Below are positions 25,044 through 32,189 of a stretch of DNA of 34,010 nucleotides, piece by piece. Made by a program: the position numbers and the translations under genes. The notes under the pieces were generated by a model that worked only from the letters and a program-made list of their open reading frames with translations, was not told the origin of the DNA and searched no databases. This DNA is from Candidatus Brocadiaceae bacterium (lineage in GTDB: Bacteria; Planctomycetota; Brocadiia; Brocadiales; Brocadiaceae): assembly GCA_015661205.1 (NCBI GenBank), contig JACVXV010000039.1:1-34010 (forward strand), in the 5' to 3' direction. How positions within the stretch are numbered: position 1 is the stretch's first letter; every line of letters starts with the position of its first letter.

Positions 25044-25111
25044 TCTATTCGTGAATTTTAAATAAGGTCGCAGAGCGCCTTTATCTGAAATAGAGTACCT
25101 GTTTTTTCTTA

Positions 25112-25184
25112 GCCCCCATCGTCTAGTGGCCCAGGATGTCAGGTTCTCAGCCTGAAGACAGGGGTTCAAATCCCCTTGGGGGTA
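25112..25184 (+). tRNA. tRNA-Glu (anticodon CTC)
   Basis: The 73-base gene has acceptor arms gccccca/tgggggt (first pair G-T), anticodon loop ttctcag with CTC, T-arm agggg-ttcaaat-cccct and discriminator A. CCA is not encoded. No integrase or repeat of the tRNA 3' end was seen nearby. Confidence 0.95.
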
Positions 25185-25334
25185 CTTTATTTAAAGATAA
25201 ATGCGGGAAATGGGTCAACGCCCCTGCTGGTAATAGCAGCCATGAGTAATCAAGTCACTCAGTATACGTCATGCCATAAAATAGCGTTATTTACCTAATT
25301 ACGGGTTTAAACAATTATAGAAGGAGAAGATGGT

Positions 25335-25637
25335 ATGGGGAACGTTTATAGTTGCGGATCATGTGGTTTGACTACGACCGATAAAGGACACCTTTGCAAT
25401 CCGGTTATAGCGTACGTATGCAAGTCTTGCGGCACAACAACAGGCGACCCCAGACACATCTGTGCCCCCAAGCTGGTCAATTTAAAGTATTCCTGTAGCT
25501 CCTGTGGACGGCTATCGGCAAAACGGGAGATGCTCTGCAACCCCACCCCCATAGCAAAACCCAAAAAGGAAAAGACCGCCAAAAAGTCTGCCACCAAAAA
25601 ACCAGCCACTAAAAAGAAAGCCAAATCTAGGAAATAG
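25335..25637 (+). CDS. Small triple zinc-ribbon-like protein with a lysine-rich tail
   Basis: I do not recognise a named family. In 100 residues the protein repeats a C-x2-C-x8-H-x-C unit: Cys7/Cys10/His19/Cys21, Cys29/Cys32/His41/Cys43, and Cys54/Cys57/Cys68, where the third unit has Met66 in place of His. Each probably binds one zinc ion, the last imperfectly. Residues 72-100 are almost only Lys, Ala, Thr, Ser and Pro (KKSATKKPATKKKAK), like histone H1-type tails, and should bind nucleic acid. A good ribosome binding site (agaaggag) lies before the ATG. It is an isolated gene downstream of tRNA-Glu. A nucleic-acid-binding role is inference. Confidence 0.8.
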   Translation: MGNVYSCGSCGLTTTDKGHLCNPVIAYVCKSCGTTTGDPRHICAPKLVNLKYSCSSCGRLSAKREMLCNPTPIAKPKKEKTAKKSATKKPATKKKAKSRK

Positions 25638-25869
25638 TAACGGTTTGCGTGATAGCCGCAAGCTTCTTTTTTTCGAAAAACACAGGGCAAATTCCCTGTA
25701 TTTGCGGGTTTAATCATCGAAAACGTGATTTGTTGGCAATAGGCTGATAACGGCGGAGACGCATACCCACAAGTATTTCGTTAAACGCTTTTAGAGATAG
25801 CTTGGGTAGCCCTTTTTTTTAAGCGCCTTTCCTATAACTCAACGGTTAAGTAATCCATAGCAGTTCACT

Positions 25870-26464
25870 ATGAATATATATGAATTTGCTTTCAAAATGT
25901 TATTGCTTTTCTTCCCAGGCATCTTATGTGCATACATCGTTGATGGCTTAACTATCCATCGACCGAGAGACGCAAAATTCTTTATACTTCAGTCGTATTG
26001 TTTCTTCGTAGCCTGACCAACTCAAATTTACCATTCTCTTATCGTGAAATTGCAATCGTATCAGTCATTGCAATTATTTTGGGTGCATTCATTTCTGTTT
26101 TAGCGAGATACAAGGTTCTTAATAGATTAGATGCGCTCGGTTTATAGGTTTAACTAAAAAATTTGGAGAACTTGATGTTTGGGGTTATATGCTCAACATT
26201 AAGGGGACTGTTTGGGTCGCAGTCCGTGACCATAAAAACAATCTTATTTACGACGGTTGGGTTCAGGCATTTTCAGATGATTCAAAGGACGCCGAACTTT
26301 TATTACGAGATGTTTCAATTTACAACAATGATTCAGGAGAATGTTTGTACCAAGTAGGAGCAGTATATCTATCACGTAAAAGAGAGGATATATCAATAGA
26401 GTGTAGAACTTTGTCAATTGATCCAAAAATAATATGGAAGGAGAAAAAAAGCTATGAGAAGTGA
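25870..26464 (+). pseudogene. Decayed DUF6338-like membrane protein gene with two frameshifts
   Basis: Three reading-frame pieces line up in order to form one protein of about 195 residues. Piece 1 (25870-26016) starts MNIYEFAFKMLLLFFPG, a typical DUF6338 N-terminal membrane segment, and ends in a TGA at 26014. Piece 2, in the next frame, reads SLTNSNLPFSYREIAIVS and a membrane segment, and ends in a TAG at 26145. Piece 3 (about 26148-26464) reads TKKFGELDVWGYML, then a soluble part with VAVRDHKNNLIYDGWVQAFS and AELLLRDVSIYNN. Both transitions are explained by loss of one base. The neighbouring genes are intact, which favours real decay, but sequencing indels are possible. The gene overlaps its small partner by 11 bases. 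Confidence 0.75.
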
Positions 26465-26641
26465 AGAAGATAGAGCTATCTCTCAATCGGAAACTCAAAA
26501 TTTCAATGAAGGGTCTCAAAAAAGGGCTGTGTAAATGAGCGGCCGACTACACCCCCACCACAACAGCCACCTGCAGGGCAGGGTGGCAGGCAAAGTCAAT
26601 CTGAGGACACCCAACAAATCATTCAAAACAACGGGGATTAA
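26454..26641 (+). pseudogene. Frameshifted small proline-rich protein gene, partner of the DUF6338-like gene
   Basis: After an aaggag ribosome binding site, an ATG at 26454 opens MRSEEDRAISQSETQNFNEG and stops after 26 codons. One base earlier in frame, the sequence continues as ERPTTPPPPQQPPAGQGG and QSQSEDTQQ, ending at a TAA at 26639-26641. Adding one A to the run of six A in ctcaaaaaaggg would join the pieces. The first half is hydrophilic and the second rich in Pro and Gln. From memory, small Pro-rich proteins of this type follow DUF6338 genes. A terminator overlaps its end. Confidence 0.65.
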
Positions 26642-26655
26642 TCCGTTGTTTTTTC
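26627..26655 (+). terminator. Rho-independent terminator
   Basis: aacaacgg and ccgttgtt form a perfect 8-base stem with an 8-base loop, followed by a run of six T in total (tt within the arm plus four more). It ends the DUF6338-like/Pro-rich locus. Confidence 0.8.
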
Positions 26656-26682
26656 TCAAGCGGTTTATGCTAAAGTGTTGCA

Positions 26683-26916
26683 GTGAAATTTGATATTGTC
26701 AGTCAAATTGAAGATATTGAAATTGTTGCCGTTGGAACCGGTATTCGGGACTTGGCCTATTTACAAAAGGTTTATGGCCATGGCCGTTGGAGAAAATTAA
26801 AAGGTAGCGCTTATGTGAAACTGCATAATGGTCGGCTGAGGCGGGTTGAACTGCACTGGTACGAAGCGCATGGCGTGGGTCAAAAAGATATGAAAATAAA
26901 GCATTATTTGGATTAG
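26683..26916 (+). CDS. Small conserved-type protein, first of a two-gene pair
   Basis: The 77-residue product starts with GTG and has no clear ribosome binding site; it lies 28 bases after the terminator above. It is basic at one end, with the string GHGRWRKLKGSAYVKL, then a strand-like RLRRVELHWYEAHGVGQKDMKIK. I recognise this as a type seen as a small hypothetical protein next to a partner like the next gene, but I know no function. The next gene starts three bases after its stop, so both are one transcript. Possible roles include a toxin-antitoxin-like pair, though no toxin fold is visible. Confidence 0.7.
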   Translation: MKFDIVSQIEDIEIVAVGTGIRDLAYLQKVYGHGRWRKLKGSAYVKLHNGRLRRVELHWYEAHGVGQKDMKIKHYLD

Positions 26917-26919
26917 CCA

Positions 26920-27144
26920 ATGAATACACGGAAAAGACATTTTGCCATTTGTATTGACAACACGGATTATGCGGCCTCGCTGATTGTAAAAAAATTATAT
27001 GAAGTACTACCGGATGAAGAAGCGGCGAAAGATGGCTATTTGCGGATAATAGATGAGAGCGGTGAAGATTATTTGTATCACGGTAGCCATTTTGTTTTGA
27101 TTGAGTTGCCGATAGAGGTTGAGCAGGCATTAGTTGCCGTGTAA
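26920..27144 (+). CDS. Small conserved-type protein, second of a two-gene pair
   Basis: The 74-residue acidic product begins three bases after the stop of the 26683 gene. Features seen: FAICIDNTDYAASLIVKKLYEVLPDEEAA, then GYLRIIDESGEDYLYHGSHFV, then LIELPIEVEQAL. The repeated strand-like segments suggest a small beta-rich fold such as an SH3-like barrel; this is a guess. The pair of a basic first protein and an acidic second one is reminiscent of toxin-antitoxin modules, but no evidence for toxicity exists here. Promoter and regulation are unclear. Confidence 0.7.
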   Translation: MNTRKRHFAICIDNTDYAASLIVKKLYEVLPDEEAAKDGYLRIIDESGEDYLYHGSHFVLIELPIEVEQALVAV

Positions 27145-27284
27145 GATAAAAGACCACCCTGAGAATAGAACATAACGTCATCGGCGGATTTTGTCTTGCA
27201 ACTACACGTTATAAACCCGTCAGTATTTCCACTTATACGTTTCCACAGTAGCTTATTCTCAGTCTGCGGCCTAGCCTCGCCGAC

Positions 27285-27794
27285 TTACGGATGCCTTTGA
27301 TACCTCTCCATAATAAGGTGCCATTTGCCCTGGTATTTGAGTATCTTTTCCACAACCTCCCTTACGGCGCCGTGTCCCCCCCTTTCCTTGGTAACGAACA
27401 AGGCCTGGTGTTTTACAGCCGGGACGGCGTTGGCTACGGCAACGGGAAACCCCACGCGGTAGAAGATGGGGAGGTCGATGAGGTCGTCACCGATATAGCA
27501 TATCTCCTCATCCCGTAGCGCGTGCTTTTCCAGGATATCGTGGTACGCGTCTATCTTATTTATTATCCCTTGGTATACCACTTCGATATTCAACTCTTTT
27601 GCCCGGTGGTTTACCGCTTCACACGTCCTGCCGCTGAGTATGGCGGTTTTAATGCCTGCGCGATGCAGATAGGCAATGCCGGTGCCATCCAGCACATGAA
27701 ATGCCTTCATTTCATTTCCACGGGAATCCAGAAAAATGCGGCCGTCAGTTAAGACGCCATCAACGTCCATGATTACCCATTTTATATTTTTCAT
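27285..27794 (-). CDS. kdsC: KdsC-type HAD phosphatase (3-deoxy-D-manno-octulosonate 8-phosphate phosphatase)
   Basis: KdsC removes phosphate from Kdo 8-phosphate to give Kdo, the inner-core sugar of lipopolysaccharide. From ATG 27794 the protein has 169 residues, the normal size of this compact HAD family. Motif I is MDVDGVLTDG with catalytic Asp10 and Asp12, motif II is AILSGR, and motif III/IV is CYIGDDLIDLPI. A TTG at 27809 would add 5 residues. kdsD lies 53 bases upstream on the same strand, so the two form a Kdo operon: KdsD makes arabinose 5-phosphate and KdsC acts two steps later. The two other enzymes of the pathway are not in this window. Confidence 0.9.
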   Translation of the reverse strand: MKNIKWVIMDVDGVLTDGRIFLDSRGNEMKAFHVLDGTGIAYLHRAGIKTAILSGRTCEAVNHRAKELNIEVVYQGIINKIDAYHDILEKHALRDEEICYIGDDLIDLPIFYRVGFPVAVANAVPAVKHQALFVTKERGGHGAVREVVEKILKYQGKWHLIMERYQRHP

Positions 27795-27847
27795 TGTTGA
27801 AAATACCAAACGTTTTTAATCGGTTTGAGGCGTTGCCTCGTTAAGCA

Positions 27848-28822
27848 TTACAAACCAACTTCCAGCAAATCCTGCACGTCTATAATACCAATGGGGACGT
27901 TGGAATCATCCACCACGGGAACTTGGTCAATTTTATAATCTTTTAATATTTTATATGCTTCGGCAACCAGGCAATGGGCGTGAACTACCTTGGGAGACCG
28001 TGTCATTACCTCTTTTATGGTGCATCGCAGGACAGACATGCCATCCATTAAATGCCTTCGCAGGTCGCCGTCGGTGAAGAAGCCCACGAGCTTTTTTCCC
28101 TTATCCACAACGCTTACGGCGCCTGGCTTGCCTGCCGTTTCCGTCATAATATTAAGAACGTCAAGCAACAGCGTGTCCTCGTGGACAACGGGGTTCTCTT
28201 CGTCTTTTCGCATGACCATTTCCACGGTAAGTAATTTTCGGCCAAGCTCGCCTCCGGGGTGATAAAAGGCGTAGTCTTCTTTCCGAAGGTTTCGCTTCTT
28301 GAAAATTGTGAGGGCTAATGCGTCGCCCAAGGCAAGCATGGCGGTGGAACTGGCCGAAGGGGCAAGGCCTAAGTGGCAGGGTTCTTCAATCTTTCCGATG
28401 TCAAGCACCACGTCGCTGTGTATTGCCAGGGTAGACTTGCCGTTCCCCGTGATGGCAATCACCTTTGCGCCGATCTGCTTTATAAAAGGCAGAGGCGCAA
28501 CTACCTCCGTTTCACCGCTGTTGGAAAGGGCAAGCACAACGTCGTCCGCAACAATACGCCCAAGGTCTCCGTGCTTTGCCTCAGACGAATGAATCCAGTA
28601 CGAGGGTGTTCCCGTGCTTGCCAGGGTTGCAGAAATCTTTTGTCCGATAATTCCCGCCTTGCCGATGCCGGTAACCACCACCCGTCCCTTGCAGTTAAAA
28701 ATCAAATCAACCGCATGTTGGAAACGAATATCAAGGCGGTCAATCTGGTTCCTTATTGCCTCCGATTCAAGAAGCAGCACTTCCTTTGCAAAGGCAATGT
28801 CGGTTGATTGGTTTTCTTTCAT
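27848..28822 (-). CDS. kdsD: Arabinose-5-phosphate isomerase (KdsD/KpsF)
   Basis: The enzyme interconverts ribulose 5-phosphate and arabinose 5-phosphate, the first committed step of Kdo synthesis. The 324-residue protein has the expected order: an N-terminal helical region, a SIS domain (about 35-170) with VVTGIGKAGIIGQKISAT, SSEAKHGDLGRI and ALSNSGETEV, and two CBS domains (about 205-320) such as VMTRSPKVVHA near the end. A strong promoter is visible 75 bases upstream (28897-28925). kdsC follows on the same strand. Confidence 0.93.
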   Translation of the reverse strand: MKENQSTDIAFAKEVLLLESEAIRNQIDRLDIRFQHAVDLIFNCKGRVVVTGIGKAGIIGQKISATLASTGTPSYWIHSSEAKHGDLGRIVADDVVLALSNSGETEVVAPLPFIKQIGAKVIAITGNGKSTLAIHSDVVLDIGKIEEPCHLGLAPSASSTAMLALGDALALTIFKKRNLRKEDYAFYHPGGELGRKLLTVEMVMRKDEENPVVHEDTLLLDVLNIMTETAGKPGAVSVVDKGKKLVGFFTDGDLRRHLMDGMSVLRCTIKEVMTRSPKVVHAHCLVAEAYKILKDYKIDQVPVVDDSNVPIGIIDVQDLLEVGL

Positions 28823-28896
28823 AAGGTTGTTTTGCAGGTTGGAAATATTATGACATTCAGTTAAAAAGATAGTAACAGTTATATTTAATGCGTTTA

Positions 28897-28925
28897 ATTA
28901 TAGTAGCCATATCTATGACATTCAA
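28897..28925 (-). promoter_or_regulatory. Strong predicted sigma-70-type promoter for kdsD-kdsC
   Basis: On the minus strand TTGAAT (28925-28920) and a perfect TATAAT (28902-28897) are 17 bases apart. The -10 box ends 74 bases before the kdsD ATG. Bases 28927-28967 upstream hold a gtgaaaac/gttttcac inverted repeat. Confidence 0.7.
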
Positions 28926-29040
28926 GTGAAAACGACAATGGCGGACGGGGGAATCTTTGTTTTCACATAACCGGAATACCGTTAAAACCCATTCATTGCT
29001 TACAAACGATCCTATTCAAATTGAGATACAGGAGAAATTG

Positions 29041-29676
29041 CTATTTTTTTAGGTCGTCTTTTAATTGTTCCATTAATTTCCTGGTCATTTCTTTTGCCAC
29101 TTCGATTTCATTTTTGTATGGTTCGCCTCTGTTTACTTCAACGGACCATACAACGTTCCCATTTCTAATGTCAATGCATTCTGCGCTGAAAGCGGCAATT
29201 CCTCGCTCATAAATAGGCATGTTCTTTATGCCGAATGCATCTATTTTACCAAAGACTATGGCGTCTACTTTTAACGTCTTCTGCAGGGCGGCAAAATCCT
29301 TTTGGCCGGTGAGGGTTCTCTCCTTCACCCCGCTCGCCCTTATTCTATCCTTAACCTCTCCGCGGGTTAAAATGGAATAGGTGCATACCCTTGATAATTC
29401 ATTGGTAAAAATCTCCGCGAGTATCTCACCGGCATCGGGATTCGGTATTGATTGAACAACAAACCCTTGTACCCCTTCTTGCTGGATGGCTTTGTCATCA
29501 AAACGTAATACCGCAACAGTCTTGACTTGGTGAAAGGAATCGTCCAAGTTAACGTTTAAAGTGCTTTTGGAGGTTGTGGAACATCCGGTGCAATGGAGTA
29601 ATGTCAGGAGGTTTAGTATCCAGAGCAAACAAATCCATTGTTTACCCGATGCTCGTTTTGCGAGATTGATTACCAT
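29041..29676 (-). CDS. Putative lipoprotein (GNA1162/CsgG-like)
   Basis: From ATG 29676 the protein has 211 residues and an N-terminal hydrophobic stretch ending in a lipobox-like HCTGC, with the acylated Cys at residue 32. A soluble domain follows with KTVAVLRFDDKA, EIFTNELSR, YSILTRGEV and DAIVFGKIDAF, the pattern of GNA1162/CsgG- or TolB-N-like surface lipoproteins. These help assemble or modify outer-membrane features; the role here is unknown. A longer start at 29772 would place a long, non-signal-like extension before the hydrophobic stretch, so I prefer 29676 even though no ribosome binding site is clear. It stands between kdsD and the mla operon. Confidence 0.7.
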   Translation of the reverse strand: MVINLAKRASGKQWICLLWILNLLTLLHCTGCSTTSKSTLNVNLDDSFHQVKTVAVLRFDDKAIQQEGVQGFVVQSIPNPDAGEILAEIFTNELSRVCTYSILTRGEVKDRIRASGVKERTLTGQKDFAALQKTLKVDAIVFGKIDAFGIKNMPIYERGIAAFSAECIDIRNGNVVWSVEVNRGEPYKNEIEVAKEMTRKLMEQLKDDLKK

Positions 29677-29874
29677 GATATTTTGCACAGAATGATTGTT
29701 TAAAGGGACTCTTTTAGAAGCAGGAGTGATATCTTCAGCAAGGCTTTTAATCGTGTAACGCCCCGACAACACCTTGATTGTACGGGAATTTGTATTTTGT
29801 CTAAGCGGGTTTTTGGGATGGTATATGCAAATTACATCGTTTGGATTAATTTGGCGTTTGTGAATTTCAACCTT

Positions 29875-29906
29875 TGTAGAGACGCATAGCTATATGCGTC
29901 TCTACA
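29875..29906. repeat. Perfect dispersed hairpin with 14-base arms
   Basis: tgtagagacgcata and its exact complement flank a gcta loop. It lies 85 bases past the end of mlaA on the minus strand. It has no T-run and looks like a REP-type element; gtagagacgc-type hairpins are, from memory, widely dispersed in several phyla. Confidence 0.75.
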
Positions 29907-29991
29907 TGGTTTCAAGTAAAGGTTGTCTGATTGTTATTAGCAACTGGAGCTGCATTCCGTCGTTCTTACAATCAGAAGCATCTTCATCGTT

Positions 29992-31077
29992 TTATTCCTT
30001 AATCTTCTTGTTTCTGTTCTGTACGTAAGCATCCTGCAAGGCAACATAAGGATCAACAGCACCCACCGTTATGCTTTCATACGTGGCTCCCTTATCAATC
30101 GACGTGTCGTTAACCGTTTCGTAGGCACCCCTTCCAATGCTTTCTATTGGGGTGAGGAAGAAAAACGAAACCCACGTTGTCGGGTTTAAAGCAAGATCGC
30201 CTACATACCCTACCGTGTCTCGCACCGTAGAAGGCCCGATGATCGGCCAGTTGATGTACGTGCCGGATGATACCTTGTGACCAAAATCCGCGTCGTGCAT
30301 TTCCATGTTAAATTGTGATTTTGCCGGGTCAAAAAAACCTGCCAGACCGATGGTGCTATTTATCAAAAACCTGGACATTTCAATACCGGCGGTTGCAAAT
30401 TTTGCCTGAAAAAGGCAGTTAAAAAAGCGTACCGGCATCTTTAAGTTAGTGAAAAAATTCCTGACGCTTACACGCGCTTTTTCCGGTACAATGAAGTTGT
30501 ACCCCTTGTAAGCGGGTTTCAATCCATAATAATAGATTTTATCATTGACGTTATACATCGTCCTGTTGAAAGACGGCAATGAATCTTTTACGGGAGGCGA
30601 TTCTGTGTCTCCAAACGTCGGCTCTTCACCATTATTACTACCTTCGCTTGCGGCTACGCCTGCCACGGCCTGTTTATCCCCAGCCGCACTGCTCGCTTTC
30701 CCCTCTACCGCAAGACTTTGTTCGCTTGCCGCTGAAGATGCAACCACCATTCCTACTTTGCCGGTATTTTCTCCCTCTAGCGGGGTTTCCGTAACGGCTT
30801 TATCTGCAACTCCGCCACCGTCTTCGCTTTCTCCGTTAGGCGAATTCGACGAGATAGGAGACGGTTCTTTGCCAAAGGCCGCATCTATCACCACTCCAAC
30901 GGATGTGGCTTCCTTTTCTACGGCTTTACCGGACACATCCTCATCGGAAGGGACGACGTCACGTTCTACTGCCACAGAATCCCCCCATGCTGCGGGGAAT
31001 GTACCTTCACCAAAACATGCCCAAAACAAAAATGCAAACGTAAGGACGACGCATTTCAATACCGCAGATGTTCTCAT
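29992..31077 (-). CDS. mlaA: MlaA/VacJ-like outer membrane lipid-asymmetry protein with a long linker
   Basis: MlaA removes phospholipids from the outer leaflet of the outer membrane and hands them to MlaC. The 361-residue protein has a signal sequence ending near FLFWAC (a possible lipobox, Cys21). A long low-complexity region rich in Ser, Ala, Glu, Gly and Val (about 30-170) follows; this is unusual for MlaA. The MlaA domain proper (about 175-360) is typical: SFNRTMYNVNDKI, RVSVRNFFTNL, RFLINSTIGLAGFFDPA, FGHKVSSGTYINWPIIGPST and a tail ending in DAYVQNRNKKIKE. It is the last gene of the mla operon, 14 bases after mlaC, with aggag before its ATG. Confidence 0.9.
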   Translation of the reverse strand: MRTSAVLKCVVLTFAFLFWACFGEGTFPAAWGDSVAVERDVVPSDEDVSGKAVEKEATSVGVVIDAAFGKEPSPISSNSPNGESEDGGGVADKAVTETPLEGENTGKVGMVVASSAASEQSLAVEGKASSAAGDKQAVAGVAASEGSNNGEEPTFGDTESPPVKDSLPSFNRTMYNVNDKIYYYGLKPAYKGYNFIVPEKARVSVRNFFTNLKMPVRFFNCLFQAKFATAGIEMSRFLINSTIGLAGFFDPAKSQFNMEMHDADFGHKVSSGTYINWPIIGPSTVRDTVGYVGDLALNPTTWVSFFFLTPIESIGRGAYETVNDTSIDKGATYESITVGAVDPYVALQDAYVQNRNKKIKE

Positions 31078-31091
31078 TTCCTTTCTTGCTC

Positions 31092-31694
31092 CTAATTATT
31101 GGACTTTTCTTTTATGCGTACGACGAGATCCGCGTACGAGGATTTTGTTAAGATGCTGTTAAATTGACTGCGATAATTATTAACAAGGCTAACCCCTTCA
31201 ATGATCACGTCATATATCTTCCAATCGCCTTGATTGTTGAGCATCCGATATTCCACAGATACATCGGTTCCCTTATTGGTAACCAGCTTGGTTTGCACGC
31301 AGGCATATTTGCCGTCCATTTTATCACTCACGAGAGCAACTTTTTCGCCGGAATAGGTGTCTGTTTTTCCGACATACGATTCTTTGAGTATCTCGGTAAA
31401 CAATTCAACAAACCCCTTCTTTTCTTCTGCTGAGCGGTCTTTCCAATACACGCCAAGGGATCTTTTTGCCATTTCTTCAAAATGAAAGATGAACGATATC
31501 TCTTCCCATAATTTTTGCCTGCGCTCCTGTATCTTGTCATTTCCCTTTAAGGCGGGGTCCTTTAGTACGGCCAAACCTTTATCTACCGTAGTCATAAGCA
31601 GATTTGCGGCTTCCCCTGCCCACAAAAAAGATGAGGTGTAGCTAGAAAAAACAAAAACCAACAACGCAATAAATGCTATCTTCCTGTGCTTCAT
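31092..31694 (-). CDS. mlaC: MlaC-like periplasmic phospholipid-binding protein
   Basis: MlaC shuttles phospholipid between MlaA at the outer membrane and the MlaFED complex in the inner membrane. The 200-residue protein has a signal peptide (about 1-27, cleavage near LWA-GEA). A helical ABC-transporter auxiliary domain follows with SFIFHFEEMAKRSLGVYW, then FVELFTEILKESYVG, and a C-terminal VEYRMLNNQGDWKIYDVIIEGVSLV-type strand pattern, all characteristic of MlaC/Ttg2D. mlaD ends 5 bases before its start. Confidence 0.9.
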   Translation of the reverse strand: MKHRKIAFIALLVFVFSSYTSSFLWAGEAANLLMTTVDKGLAVLKDPALKGNDKIQERRQKLWEEISFIFHFEEMAKRSLGVYWKDRSAEEKKGFVELFTEILKESYVGKTDTYSGEKVALVSDKMDGKYACVQTKLVTNKGTDVSVEYRMLNNQGDWKIYDVIIEGVSLVNNYRSQFNSILTKSSYADLVVRIKEKSNN

Positions 31695-31699
31695 TTCCC

Positions 31700-32146
31700 T
31701 TAATCCTTTACCTTCCCAAAAATAAAATTCCCAATTAATTTTTCAATATCGAGCGGTGGTTCCGTCTCGTGCAACGAGCCTCCATGACCAACCAACTCGT
31801 CCGATCCTCCCGGCGTAATTTCTACATATTTTTCCCCTAAAAGCCCTTTCGTGCGGATAGAGGCAATGGCATCTTCCTGTAATTTTATGTTATCCTGAAT
31901 TAACAACTCCACTTCCGCTTGATAATCTACCAGTTTGATATCCTTAACCTTGCCGACCTCAACACCCGATATTTCTACAACGGTATTTTTTTTCAGTCCT
32001 TTAACGGAGCTAAAAACGGCCTTTACCTGGTAATAATGTTCCCCCCAGAGGTTGATCTTTCCGAGGTTTACCGATATGTAGCCCATGCAGACTATACCAA
32101 TAAACACAAAAATACCTACCGCTATCTCTGCATCAAATTTTTTCAT
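31700..32146 (-). CDS. mlaD: MlaD-like MCE-domain protein
   Basis: MlaD is the substrate-binding MCE subunit of the inner membrane complex and forms a ring that passes lipid. The 148-residue protein has one membrane anchor (about 8-28) and one MCE domain (about 35-115) with YYQVKAVFSSVKGLKKNTVVEISGVEVGKV in order. The conserved GLLGEKYVEITPG segment follows. This is a normal MlaD length. It lies 43 bases after mlaF and 5 before mlaC on the same strand. Confidence 0.92.
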   Translation of the reverse strand: MKKFDAEIAVGIFVFIGIVCMGYISVNLGKINLWGEHYYQVKAVFSSVKGLKKNTVVEISGVEVGKVKDIKLVDYQAEVELLIQDNIKLQEDAIASIRTKGLLGEKYVEITPGGSDELVGHGGSLHETEPPLDIEKLIGNFIFGKVKD

Positions 32147-32189
32147 AAATATTTGTCACTTTCTCTACCATTGGTTATTTGGGAAATAT

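Noticed and set aside
25112-25184. tRNA-Glu as an integration site of a genomic island
   Set aside because: No integrase gene and no direct repeat of the tRNA 3' end was found downstream within the window.
25682-25699. acaggg/ccctgt hairpin as terminator of the small Cys-rich gene
   Set aside because: The T-run lies on the left side, which would suit a minus-strand transcript, but there is no minus-strand gene here.
27159-27262. ctgagaata and tattctcag, a 9-base inverted repeat flanking the spacer before kdsC's end
   Set aside because: The arms are about 86 bases apart and short; chance is a sufficient explanation in the absence of a gene between them.
30545-31162. Plus-strand open frame of 205 codons opposite mlaA
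   Set aside because: It is caused by the low-complexity region of mlaA read on the other strand; it shows Ser/Thr/Pro bias and no ribosome binding site.
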